Assembly: GCF_011927635.1 (NCBI RefSeq)
Contig: NZ_JAATJB010000001.1
Coordinates: 124,001-188,000, forward strand
Reading direction: 5' to 3'
DNA: 64,000 nt
DNA from: Sphingomonas trueperi
GTDB taxonomy: Bacteria > Pseudomonadota > Alphaproteobacteria > Sphingomonadales > Sphingomonadaceae
The notes below the pieces were generated by a model. It made no database searches. It was not told where the DNA came from and was given only the letters and a program-made list of their open reading frames with translations. Position 1 is the stretch's first letter. The number at the start of each line of letters is the position of its first letter. A program made the translations under genes and the position numbers. Below are positions 53,458 through 62,254 of the stretch, piece after piece.

Positions 53458-56076
53458 ATGAACGACCGCCCCAATCCCGATGCGCTGCTGCGCGAAGCCC
53501 GGCGTGAGGCGCGCGGGCGGCTGAAGATCTTCCTCGGCGCGGCCCCGGGCGTCGGCAAGACCTTCGAGATGCTGCGCAAGGGCGCCGAGCGGCTGCACGC
53601 CGGCACCGACGTGGTGGTCGGCGTGGTCGAGACGCATGGCCGCGCCGAGACCGAGGCGCTGGTCGCGCCCTTCGAGGTCCTGCCCCGCAAGGCGGTCGAG
53701 CATCAGAGCCACCGCCTGGACGAAATGGATCTCGACGCGATCCTCGCCCGCCGCCCGGCGTTGGTGCTGGTCGACGAGCTCGCCCACACCAACGCCCCCG
53801 GCTGTCGCCATCCCAAGCGCTGGCAGGACGTGGAGGAGCTGCGCGACGCCGGCATCTACGTCTATACCACGCTCAACGTCCAGCATGTCGAGAGCCTCAA
53901 CGACGTGGTGGCGAGCGTGACCCGGGTGCGGGTGCGCGAGACCGTGCCCGACGCGATCTTCGACGATGCCGAGATCGAGCTGGTCGACCTGCCGCCCGAC
54001 GAGCTGATCGACCGGCTGAAGGAAGGCAAGGTCTATGTGCCCGCCGAGGCCAGCCGCGCACTGGCGCACTTTTTCTCCAAAGCCAATCTTTCGGCGCTGC
54101 GCGAAATGGCGCTGCGCCGTGCGGCGCTCAGCGTCGACCGAGCGATGCTCGACCATCTCGATGCGCTCGCCGTCCCCGGCACCTTCGCGGCGGGCGAGCG
54201 CGTGCTGGTGGCGGTCAGCGAATTGCCCGGCGGCGACGGGCTGGTCCGCGCGGGCAAACGGCTTTCCGACGCGTTGAAAGCCCCTTGGCAGGTGGTGTTC
54301 ATCGAGACACCGCGCGCCGAACGCTTCCGCCCCGAGCAGCGCCACCGCGTCGCCGAGACGCTGCAACTGGCGACCAGCCTCGGCGCCACCGTCGCCATCG
54401 TGCCCGCCGCCACCGTGATCGACGGGCTGCGCACCCATCTCGCGGGCATGCGCGCGACGCAACTGGTGATCGGCCGCTCGCGCCGCAGCTGGTGGTTCGA
54501 ACTGCGCCACGGCTCGGTGGTCGAATCGATGCTGCGCGCCAGCCAGGGCGTGGCGGTCCACGTCCTGCCCTCGACCGAGGAGCGGGTGCGTGAGCGGCGC
54601 CCCGCCGCCCTGCCCGCGCTCGGCCGCTGGCAGGAGCATCTGCTCGGCGCGCTTGCCGTCGCGCTGACGGTAATCCTCGGCCGGTTGACGCTGCCGCTGA
54701 TCGGCGCGGGCGGCACCGACCTGCTGTTCCTGCTGCCGGTGATCCTGATCGCCTTCCGCTCGGGCTTCGGACCGGGCGTGTCGACCGCAATGATCGGCGG
54801 GCTCGCCTACAACTTCTTCTTCCTGCCGCCGCTCTACACCTTCACCATCGGCGAGCCGCAGAGCGTGCTCACCTTCTTCGTGCTGACCGGCATCGCAATG
54901 TTCACCGCCAACCTCACCGGAAGGCTGCGGACGCGGGCGACGCTCGGCACGCGCAGCGCGCAGGAGAATGCCGCCATTGCCGCCTTCGGCCAGGCACTCG
55001 CCCGCGCCTCGGACACCGAATCCACCAGCCGCGTCGTCTGCGAGGAGATCGCCCGGCTGCTCGACGTTTCGGTGCTGCTGCTGATCCGACGCGCCGGCGC
55101 GCTGACGCGGATCGCCAGCTGCCCGGAGGACGCGCCGCCGATGGGTGCGGTCGACCATGCCGCCGCCGAATGGGCGTGGAGCAGCGGCGAGGCGGGCGGG
55201 GTCGGCACCGGCACGCTGATCGCTGCCGACTGGCAGTTTCACCCCCTGCGCACCAGTCTGGGCGTGCTCGCGGTGATCGGCCTAGCCGCGCCCGATGGCC
55301 GCGAGCCGATCACCCCCGATCGCGCGCTGCTGCTCTCCACCCTGCTCGGCCAGGCCGCGCTGGCGCATGAGCGGCTACGGCTGGAGCAGGACGTCCGCGA
55401 AGTCTCGGTGCTGCGCGAGCGCGACCGGTTGCGCGCGGCCTTGCTCTCCTCGATCGGCCATGATCTGCGCACGCCGCTCACCTCGGTGGCAGCCGCAGTG
55501 GATGCGCTCGCCCATGCCCATCCCGACGAGCCGGCGACCGCCATCGCCCGCGCCGAAGTCGCCCGGCTGCGGCGCTTCCTCGACAACCTCATCGACATGG
55601 TGCGGATCGACGCCGGCGCTGTGGCGCTCAGCCTCGAGCCGATCGACCTCACCGACGCCGCGGCCGCCGCCGTCCACGACCTGCGCGACGTGCTGGCCGG
55701 ACGCGAACTGGTGCTGCGCGTGCCGCCCGATCTGCCGCTGGTCCGCGCCGACCCGCGGCTGCTCCACCACATCCTGCTCAACCTGCTCTCCAACGCCGCG
55801 GTGCATGGCGGCGAGGGCCCGATCGAGATCCTCGGCGAGCGCCGCCCCGATGCGGTGCGGCTGGCGGTGCGCGACCATGGCCCGGGCCTCCCCCCCGGCG
55901 AGGAAGCGACGATCTTCGAAACCTTCGCGCGCGGCACCGGCAGCGACCGGGCGGGCGGCAGCGGGCTGGGGCTCGCCATCGCCAAGGGTTTTGCCGGGGC
56001 GATGTCCGCGCCGATCCGGGCGATGGATGCCGAGGGCGGCGGCGCGCTGTTCGCGATCGATCTCCAGCCGGTCTGA
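53458..56076 (+). CDS. kdpD: Sensor histidine kinase KdpD
   Basis: An 872-aa membrane kinase. N-terminal KdpD domain with Walker A GAAPGVGKT (27-35) and Walker B LVLVDELAHTNAPG; a universal-stress-like domain (about 240-370); four transmembrane helices (about 395-490, including FFFLPPLYTFTIGEP); a GAF-like domain; then the kinase core with H-box SSIGHDLRTPLTS (His near 668), N-box LLNLLSNAAVHG and G-box GSGLGLAIAKGFA. It phosphorylates KdpE when potassium or turgor is low. It is divergent from the kdp operon across a 164-bp gap, separated from kdpE by the whole operon. Confidence 0.96.
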   Translation: MNDRPNPDALLREARREARGRLKIFLGAAPGVGKTFEMLRKGAERLHAGTDVVVGVVETHGRAETEALVAPFEVLPRKAVEHQSHRLDEMDLDAILARRPALVLVDELAHTNAPGCRHPKRWQDVEELRDAGIYVYTTLNVQHVESLNDVVASVTRVRVRETVPDAIFDDAEIELVDLPPDELIDRLKEGKVYVPAEASRALAHFFSKANLSALREMALRRAALSVDRAMLDHLDALAVPGTFAAGERVLVAVSELPGGDGLVRAGKRLSDALKAPWQVVFIETPRAERFRPEQRHRVAETLQLATSLGATVAIVPAATVIDGLRTHLAGMRATQLVIGRSRRSWWFELRHGSVVESMLRASQGVAVHVLPSTEERVRERRPAALPALGRWQEHLLGALAVALTVILGRLTLPLIGAGGTDLLFLLPVILIAFRSGFGPGVSTAMIGGLAYNFFFLPPLYTFTIGEPQSVLTFFVLTGIAMFTANLTGRLRTRATLGTRSAQENAAIAAFGQALARASDTESTSRVVCEEIARLLDVSVLLLIRRAGALTRIASCPEDAPPMGAVDHAAAEWAWSSGEAGGVGTGTLIAADWQFHPLRTSLGVLAVIGLAAPDGREPITPDRALLLSTLLGQAALAHERLRLEQDVREVSVLRERDRLRAALLSSIGHDLRTPLTSVAAAVDALAHAHPDEPATAIARAEVARLRRFLDNLIDMVRIDAGAVALSLEPIDLTDAAAAAVHDLRDVLAGRELVLRVPPDLPLVRADPRLLHHILLNLLSNAAVHGGEGPIEILGERRPDAVRLAVRDHGPGLPPGEEATIFETFARGTGSDRAGGSGLGLAIAKGFAGAMSAPIRAMDAEGGGALFAIDLQPV

Positions 56077-56140
56077 ACCGACGCGCGAATATAGGATAAA
56101 ACATCCAAATCCGACTCCGTCCCTCCGGATCGGACTTGCC

Positions 56141-56860
56141 ATGCCGCGCTGCAGCCAACATGGTGGCGACGCAGTTTTACATCGAACGCAGGGCGTGGGG
56201 GCAAGCGAGATCGACCTGGCGACGCGGTTCGCCCAACTCTTCGCGTGCAGCGAAGCGGTCGCGGCCGAGCTGGCCGGGGCAGCGATGCTCCGTCGCTGCC
56301 CCCAAGGTGCCACCGTCGTGCATCAGGGCGAGCGGCTGGGCCGCGTGCTGGTGCTGCTCGAAGGCCATGTCCGCGCCGCGATGGTGACGCTGGACGGCCG
56401 CGTGCTCCAGATCGCCGAGCATCACCCCGGCGACATCTTCGGCGGCGTCGATCCCGGCCGCGAACAGGCGAGCGACTGCACCGCCACCATGGCCAGCCAG
56501 ATCGCGAGCTTCGCCACCGCCGACTTCTACGCGCTGGCCGAGCGTCATGCCTGTGTCGGCCTCGTCCTCGCGAAGACGATGGTGCGCCAGTTCGGCGCGC
56601 TCAGCCAATTGGTCTCGGCGCGGCTGACGCTTTCCGCCAACGGCCGCGTCCATGCCGAGCTGCTGCGCCTGGCCCGCGCGCAGGACGGGCGCTGGATCCG
56701 CCCGCTGCCGGTGCTGTCCGACCTGGCGCTGCGCGTCCAGACCGCGCGCGAGACCGTCTCCCGCGCAGTCTCCGCGCTCGAGCGGCGCGGCATCGTCCAG
56801 CGGCACGAGGACGGGCTGGAGATCGTCGCCCCCGCCCGCCTCGAAGCGCTTATCGTCTGA
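56141..56860 (+). CDS. Crp/Fnr-family transcriptional regulator
   Basis: A 239-aa regulator. The cyclic-nucleotide-binding-like domain (about 50-150) has LRRCPQGATVVHQGERLGRVLVLLEGHVRAAMVTLDGRVLQIAEHHPGDIFGG, and the C-terminal winged helix has LPVLSDLALRVQTARETVSRAVSALERRGIVQRHEDGLEIV with the Crp recognition-helix pattern. There is no Cys cluster for an Fe-S centre, so it is not Fnr itself. The start is uncertain: ATG 56141 lacks a good ribosome site. It follows kdpD by 64 bp and ends convergently with the TPR/SLOG gene, overlapping it by 11 bp. Confidence 0.85.
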   Translation: MPRCSQHGGDAVLHRTQGVGASEIDLATRFAQLFACSEAVAAELAGAAMLRRCPQGATVVHQGERLGRVLVLLEGHVRAAMVTLDGRVLQIAEHHPGDIFGGVDPGREQASDCTATMASQIASFATADFYALAERHACVGLVLAKTMVRQFGALSQLVSARLTLSANGRVHAELLRLARAQDGRWIRPLPVLSDLALRVQTARETVSRAVSALERRGIVQRHEDGLEIVAPARLEALIV

Positions 56861-58448
56861 ACCGCGGCTTGAGCGCGTAGACGGTCGTCGGCGCCTGGCC
56901 GACCAGGGCCATCTCCCCCACCAGCTCGGCCCGCCCCGCATCGGCCTCGCACGCGGCGAGGCTGGCGGCGAAGGCTTCGCTGGCGAAGGTGGCACCCGCC
57001 GTGGTTACTCCCAGCAGGCGTTCGGCGAGATCGAAGGCGCCGCCCAGCAGCACCGGCGCACCGGTCACCGGATCGTCGATCGCGGTGGCGAGGCCGATAT
57101 GCAGCGCCTGGCGGAACGGACCGCTCGCGCCCAGTGTCGCCGACAGCCGCACCGCCGCGGCATAGGCCTGGCTGGTGCCCTCAAACGCGATCAGCAGCCG
57201 CCGCGCCGTCCAGCGGATGGCGAGCGTGGGCGTGTGGCACAGTGCCTGGCGCAGCGCCGGCAGGCGCCCGGCGACATCGCGGTCGAGCGCGGCGAAATCC
57301 TCGCCTTCGTCGCCGAGCAGGTCGAGTGCGAGCACCGAGATCACCTGCGGCGCGGTGCGATCGGCGCCCTGGGGCCCCGAGGGCGCGCGCAGCGGCAGCA
57401 GATGCTGGCGCCGCCCCGCCTTGCGCCACAGCCCGCCGGCATGCGCGCTCTGGCCGACCTCGTCGACCGAGGCGGGGCCGAGCAGTAGCTGCACCGCTTC
57501 GGACTGGAGCAGCCCGGCATGCATCGCCGCGCGACCCATCGCGACGAGATCGGCGAGCCGAACCGAGGGCATGAACGCCGCCGGGCTCGCCTCGCCCATT
57601 TCCTGGACGCTGGCGGCCTCGGCCAGCGCCGCCTCGAAGCGCGTCACCCAGCCTTCGCCATGCGGGCGTACCGAACGATCGACGAACGCCGCGACGTCGC
57701 CGGGGAGCACCACGTGGAGTTCGGCACCGCGCGCGATCAGCCGCTCGGCGATCAGCAGGTCGGCGCCCGCGGCGAGCGCGCCATAGCCGAAGCCCACCCG
57801 TTCCTGCGCCAGCAGCGCATCGATCGAATCGGAAAGCGCCGCCACGTCCTCGGGCAGGCGCATATGGCCGGCGAAATGGAGGCTGCGCGGGGGGCGATAG
57901 GCATCGAGCCATGCCGCCGGTGCGCCCTGCTCGGCGAGGATCACGCCGAACTGGCGCAGCGTCGAGGCATGGTCCTCCCACGCGAGCGGCGCCGCGCCGA
58001 TCGCGCGGGCGAGCACGGTCTCTGCGGCGTCGCGGTCGCCGGCGAGCAGCAGCGCCTCGGCCTCGGTCGCGCCGAGCCAATAGGGGGTTTCGTCGGGAAC
58101 GCCGGCCTGGAGCAGTTCCTGCACATCGGCGGCGAGCGCCCGGCTGCCCGCCGTGTCGCCGGCGATCAGCGCGAGCGTCGCCGCGTTGATCAGGGGATAG
58201 GGGGCCGGCGCCAGCTGCGCCGCCGCGCTATAGGCGGCGGCGGCTTCGCGGGCATGCTGCCGCCGGGCCTCGCCGGCGAGCAGCAGCGCCTCGTCCTTGA
58301 GGAGCCTGCCGCGCAGGCTGAGCACGGCGGGATCGTCCGCGACGCGGTCATAGCCCGCGTCGCGAAACATCCGCCAGGCGAGATCGAGCGCACCGGCACG
58401 CGCCTGGGCCGTTATCGCTAGCACACTCGACGTCATCCTACCCGGCAT
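56850..58448 (-). CDS. TPR / SLOG-like / degenerate cyclase-like protein (conflict-system candidate)
   Basis: A 532-aa protein with three parts. Residues about 10-185 are helical repeats of the TPR-S (TRAFs-binding) type. Residues about 187-285 form a Rossmann-like domain: RSLHFAGHM, then GYGALAAGADLLIAERLIARGAELHVVLP, resembling SLOG nucleotide-sensing domains. Residues about 366-528 resemble a class III nucleotidyl cyclase: VISVLALDLLGD (one candidate metal Asp), ALHIGLATA, GGAFDLAERLLGVTTAGATFASEAFAA. The second metal Asp and the conserved Asn (here Asp473) are not evident, so catalysis is doubtful. Start 58448 or 58436. Third gene of the TIR cassette, 31 bp after the 206-aa gene. Confidence 0.7.
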   Translation of the reverse strand: MPGRMTSSVLAITAQARAGALDLAWRMFRDAGYDRVADDPAVLSLRGRLLKDEALLLAGEARRQHAREAAAAYSAAAQLAPAPYPLINAATLALIAGDTAGSRALAADVQELLQAGVPDETPYWLGATEAEALLLAGDRDAAETVLARAIGAAPLAWEDHASTLRQFGVILAEQGAPAAWLDAYRPPRSLHFAGHMRLPEDVAALSDSIDALLAQERVGFGYGALAAGADLLIAERLIARGAELHVVLPGDVAAFVDRSVRPHGEGWVTRFEAALAEAASVQEMGEASPAAFMPSVRLADLVAMGRAAMHAGLLQSEAVQLLLGPASVDEVGQSAHAGGLWRKAGRRQHLLPLRAPSGPQGADRTAPQVISVLALDLLGDEGEDFAALDRDVAGRLPALRQALCHTPTLAIRWTARRLLIAFEGTSQAYAAAVRLSATLGASGPFRQALHIGLATAIDDPVTGAPVLLGGAFDLAERLLGVTTAGATFASEAFAASLAACEADAGRAELVGEMALVGQAPTTVYALKPRFRR

Positions 58449-58479
58449 ACTCCCCTAACACGTTGCAGCGAAGCCTCGT

Positions 58480-59100
58480 TCAATCGTTGCTGTCGGGCTC
58501 CTGCGGCTTCGGGTCCTTCGGCGGAAGATGGCCACCCTGATTTTCCACTTCTGGATCGATGATCGTCGGCATGCGCATATCTCCCTGCAAAAAGTCCACG
58601 TACAGATTGAGTCCTTCGCACGTCTTACGGTGCTGCGGATCGGTTACGTACTCGACGAAGAACCCGACGGCGGCGATCCTGCCGTTGTTATCGAGCAGCG
58701 GAAAGGCCCGGCGATACTTGCCGTCCGGATATTCGTGCTTCGTGCTGACATACAGGCTGTTGGGCGTATATTCCCAGAAATCGCCGATCAGCTTGAAGAT
58801 GACGCAGCAAGGCTCGCGGACGACGATATCGAGCGGCGTTGGCGGAGGAGTGGTCGGGCCGACAAGGATAGGCGTAATGTTTGGCGGCGCGGCCACGAAG
58901 TCGCGGACGATCTTGGTAAAGTCATCCGTCTCGGTCACTTGCTTTCCGTTGCCAAAGCGATCGACATCCTCATATCCTTCAATATGAAAATTCAAATCGC
59001 TCAGCGGATAACCACCCTTACTGCTAGCGAATATTTGATATCGCTTGACTAGTTTAATATATGATGGTGGCAAAATTGATAAAGGATACTTACCATTCAT
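58480..59100 (-). CDS. Unrecognised 206-aa protein coupled to the TIR gene
   Basis: A soluble protein without signal or membrane segments and with no domain I recognise. Features: Tyr- and Pro-rich N-terminus (YPLSILPPSYIKLVKRYQIF), a central beta-rich part (DIVVREPCCVIFKLIGDFWEYTPNSLYVSTKHEYPDGKYRRAFPLLDNNGRIAAVGFFVEY), and a Pro/Asp-rich tail. Its base composition is clearly AT-richer than the surroundings, and it uses codons rare in neighbours, which suggests transfer. The start overlaps the TIR stop by ATGA, so the two are translated together. It may be a sensor or effector of the cassette. Confidence 0.65.
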   Translation of the reverse strand: MNGKYPLSILPPSYIKLVKRYQIFASSKGGYPLSDLNFHIEGYEDVDRFGNGKQVTETDDFTKIVRDFVAAPPNITPILVGPTTPPPTPLDIVVREPCCVIFKLIGDFWEYTPNSLYVSTKHEYPDGKYRRAFPLLDNNGRIAAVGFFVEYVTDPQHRKTCEGLNLYVDFLQGDMRMPTIIDPEVENQGGHLPPKDPKPQEPDSND

Positions 59101-60686
59101 TTAGCACGCCTTTCCATTTTAATAAGAGCCTCGTCCATCTCCTTCAATCTATCCGCGAGTTCTTGATTTTTCGTATCCAACTCCGTCAATTTACGGAGGT
59201 CCGCAACGGCCTTACGCATTTGGCGCACCGCTGTTGAAAAGTTGCCCCGTCGGTATTCCACTTCAGCCAAAGCACGTTCAACCCAAATCAGCATGCGCTG
59301 AGTGCGAACATTACGTGATTCCCGGGAGTAAAGGCGCTCAAGCAACTCGACCTGCTTACGCCGTAGCGCTAACACGGCATCCAAATCGCCGACGACGATA
59401 TATGCATCTGACAGCCACCCTTGTCGGTTGGCGACTTCACGCCAGCGCTGGTCCGAATTTGGCTCGCGCCGCGCTAACGTTTCGGCCGCACGAAGGGCTT
59501 CCCCGCACAACGCCACTGTTCGATCTGCCGTGTGCTGTTCCATTCGCAATGCACATAGATTGGTAGCAGAATAGGATATTTCTTCTGCGCTGCGCGCATC
59601 GGCGGGATCAATTGCCATCAACCGATGCGCCAGCGCGGCATAGGCCTCGAAATGCGGCTCGGTCGCCGCCAGTTCTCCCGCCTTAAAGTGCAGCAAGCCC
59701 AGATAGAATTCGCTCTGCGCATGCGCGAACACGATGTCGTACTGATTCGGCTCCCGCTCGATCAGCGCGTGGGTGATGCGATTGGCCTGGAGGAAGGCGG
59801 CGCGGGCGCGGGCGGTTTCCTTGGCCTCCATCGCATCCTCGCCCATCGTCATGATCGCGCGGGCGCGGCGGGCGAGGACGTCGGGGGGCAGCGTCGCCAG
59901 ATCCTGCTCGCCATAATAGCGCAGCGCGCGCGCATTGGCTTCCCGAAGCACGTCGAGCCGGCCAACCTCTTTCAGCCGGCCCCGCAGGTCGGTCAGCATG
60001 AATTCCACCAGCCCCTCCGCCTGGGCACGCCGAGCCTCCGCCTCCCCGCGGGCCCGCACGGCCAGGATCGTCAATCCGGCCATGGCTAGCAGCAAAAGAA
60101 TCGCGAGCGCCGTGACGGCCGTCACGCGCCGCACCCGCGCCTGCGCATCGCGCTGCACCAGCGCGTCGAGCGGCACCCCCACCGCGCCGGCGACCAGCTT
60201 GAGCAGCGCCAGCCGCTTGCCGTCGCGCCCCTCGCGGAAATCGGCGGCGAGCGGCTCGGTCTCCGCGCCGTCGGCGGTGCGCCGCAGCGGCAGCGGCAGC
60301 GCCTCGGCGGGCTCGCCCTGGAACAGCGCGGCGAGCACCGGGCGATCGGGATGGAGTTCGCGGAACAGCGCGATCTCGCGCGCCACCCATTGCGAGGCGG
60401 CGCCCGCTGGGGTGCAGACGACGATCAGGCAGGCGGACTCAGCCAGCGCCGCGCGCACCTCGGCGCTCAGGTCGCTGGCGGCGGAGAGCTCGTCGAGATC
60501 GCGGAAGATCCGCCCCAGCCGCCGCGGCACAGGCCCGAACGCGGCCTCGCGCCCGACCAGCTTGGCGGGGATGCGATAGCGCTCCAGCGCACGGTGCAGC
60601 CAGCGCGCCCGGGCACGATCGGCATGGTTGTAGCTGATGAACGCGCCGTACCCCGCGCTCGTCCCCGGTTCGCTTATCGTTGTCAC
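59097..60686 (-). CDS. TIR-domain membrane protein with TPR region
   Basis: A 529-aa protein. TIR domain at residues 13-125: YGAFISYNHADRARARWLHRALERY, IFRDLDELSAASDLSAEVRAAL, CLIVVCTPAGAASQWVAREIALF. Glu104, six residues after Ser98 in SQWVARE, is at the catalytic position of NAD+-cleaving TIRs. A transmembrane helix spans 187-210 and a short coiled coil follows; residues 270-529 are TPR-like helices. Start is GTG 60684-60686, with AAGGGA upstream. From about residue 345 on (below position 59650) the DNA becomes AT-richer, so the C-terminal part has a different origin. First gene of the three-gene cassette; it probably makes or senses a signal at the membrane. Confidence 0.85.
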   Translation of the reverse strand: MTTISEPGTSAGYGAFISYNHADRARARWLHRALERYRIPAKLVGREAAFGPVPRRLGRIFRDLDELSAASDLSAEVRAALAESACLIVVCTPAGAASQWVAREIALFRELHPDRPVLAALFQGEPAEALPLPLRRTADGAETEPLAADFREGRDGKRLALLKLVAGAVGVPLDALVQRDAQARVRRVTAVTALAILLLLAMAGLTILAVRARGEAEARRAQAEGLVEFMLTDLRGRLKEVGRLDVLREANARALRYYGEQDLATLPPDVLARRARAIMTMGEDAMEAKETARARAAFLQANRITHALIEREPNQYDIVFAHAQSEFYLGLLHFKAGELAATEPHFEAYAALAHRLMAIDPADARSAEEISYSATNLCALRMEQHTADRTVALCGEALRAAETLARREPNSDQRWREVANRQGWLSDAYIVVGDLDAVLALRRKQVELLERLYSRESRNVRTQRMLIWVERALAEVEYRRGNFSTAVRQMRKAVADLRKLTELDTKNQELADRLKEMDEALIKMERRAK

Positions 60687-60806
60687 GCGGTCCCTTCCCC
60701 GTCCCGCGACTATCTCAGAGCGCCAGGGGAGCGGCAACCCTTTCGAGACACCCCCGCCCCTCCGGCGGGGTTGCGGGCGGGCACGGCGCGGCATAGCTGG
60801 AGGCCC

Positions 60807-62213
60807 ATGACCGACTCCGTTCTTGCGATCGCCGATGCGCAGCTCGATTCCAGCGTCGAGCGCCTCGCCGCGCTGATGCGCGTGCGCTCCATCTCCACCG
60901 ATCCGGCCTATGCCGCCGACTGCCGCCGCGCCGCCGAGCAGCTCGCCGCCGAACTGGCGGAGCTCGGCTTCCAGGCGCGCGTCGCGGAGACGCCGGGGCA
61001 CCCGATGGTGGTCGCGCACCATGACGGCGACGGGCCGCATGTGCTGTTCTACGGCCATTACGACGTCCAGCCGGTCGACCCGATCGAGCTGTGGACGCGC
61101 GACCCGTTCGATCCGTGGATCGACACCCGCGCGGACGGATCGAAGACGATCGTCGGCCGCGGCGCCTCGGACGACAAGGGCCAGCTGCGCACCTTCGTCG
61201 AGGCGTGCCGTGCCTGGAAGGAGGCCGAGGGCCGCCTGCCCTGCCGCGTCACCATCCTGTTCGAGGGCGAGGAAGAATCGGGCTCGACCAGCCTGGAGCC
61301 CTTCCTCCACGCCCATGCCGAGGAGCTGAAGGCCGATTTCGCGCTGATTTGCGACACGCTGATGTGGGACCGCGACACCCCCGGCATCACCATCGGCCTG
61401 CGCGGCATGGCCGCCGGCCAGGTGACGGTGCGCGGGCCCTCGCGCGACCTGCATTCGGGCCTCTATGGCGGCGCGGCGCGCAACCCGCTCCAGCTGCTCG
61501 CCGGCATCCTCGGCGAGATGAAGGACGCCGACGGCCGGGTGACGCTCGACGGCTTCTATGACGGCGTGCCCGATACCGACCCGACCGTGCTGGAGAGCTG
61601 GAACAAGCTCGGCTTCGACGCGGGCGAATTCCTCGGCGAGATCGGCCTGCGCGTGCCCGCCGGCGAGTCCGGCAAGACCGTGCTCGAACAGGTCTGGTCG
61701 CGCCCGACTGCCGAGATCAACGGCATGTGGGGCGGCTATACCGGCGAGGGCTTCAAGACGGTGATCCCGGCCGAAGCGCATGCCAAGGTGAGCTTCCGCC
61801 TGGTCGGCACCCAGGATCCGGACCAGGTGTGGGAGGCGTTCCAGGCCCATGTCCGCGCCCGCCTGCCCGAGGATTGCTCGGCCGAGTTCGTAACGCGCGG
61901 CCCCGGCAGCTTCGCGATCAGCCTGGCGAGCGACAGCGGCCCGCTGGCGGCCACGCAGGGTGCGCTCGATGCCGAATGGGGCAAATCCGCGCTGCTCGGC
62001 TGCGGCGGCTCGATCCCGGTGGTCAACTCGATCCGCTCGATCCTGGGGATGGACAGCGTGATGGTCGGCTTCGCGCTGCCCGATGACAATATCCACTCGC
62101 CCAACGAGAAGTACGAACTGAAGAGCTTCCACAAGGGCATCCGCTCCTGGGTGCGCATCCTGGGAGCGCTGGGCGAGACTGCCGCAGCCGAGCGCGCGAC
62201 GGTAGCCGCCTGA
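60807..62213 (+). CDS. M20-family dipeptidase
   Basis: A 468-aa zinc metallopeptidase. Metal and catalytic residues are visible: VLFYGHYDVQPVD (His and the catalytic Asp), GRGASDDKGQL (bridging Asp), and LFEGEEESGSTSLEPFL (catalytic Glu-Glu). SRDLHSGLYGG marks the dimerisation (lid) domain. It cleaves dipeptides or short peptides in the cytosol; the exact substrate is unknown. GGAGG precedes ATG 60807. It is divergent from the TIR gene, 120 bp away, and has resident base composition. Confidence 0.9.
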   Translation: MTDSVLAIADAQLDSSVERLAALMRVRSISTDPAYAADCRRAAEQLAAELAELGFQARVAETPGHPMVVAHHDGDGPHVLFYGHYDVQPVDPIELWTRDPFDPWIDTRADGSKTIVGRGASDDKGQLRTFVEACRAWKEAEGRLPCRVTILFEGEEESGSTSLEPFLHAHAEELKADFALICDTLMWDRDTPGITIGLRGMAAGQVTVRGPSRDLHSGLYGGAARNPLQLLAGILGEMKDADGRVTLDGFYDGVPDTDPTVLESWNKLGFDAGEFLGEIGLRVPAGESGKTVLEQVWSRPTAEINGMWGGYTGEGFKTVIPAEAHAKVSFRLVGTQDPDQVWEAFQAHVRARLPEDCSAEFVTRGPGSFAISLASDSGPLAATQGALDAEWGKSALLGCGGSIPVVNSIRSILGMDSVMVGFALPDDNIHSPNEKYELKSFHKGIRSWVRILGALGETAAAERATVAA

Positions 62214-62254
62214 CAAGCATTGACGCCGGCGAACGGACGCGGGATAGCAGCACC

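Noticed and set aside
50680..56076. A 1798-codon plus-strand frame whose 5' part runs antisense to kdpB and kdpA
   Set aside because: Only the 3' part from 53458 (kdpD) shows protein-family features. The rest is low-complexity antisense sequence opened by the strong GC bias at third codon positions.
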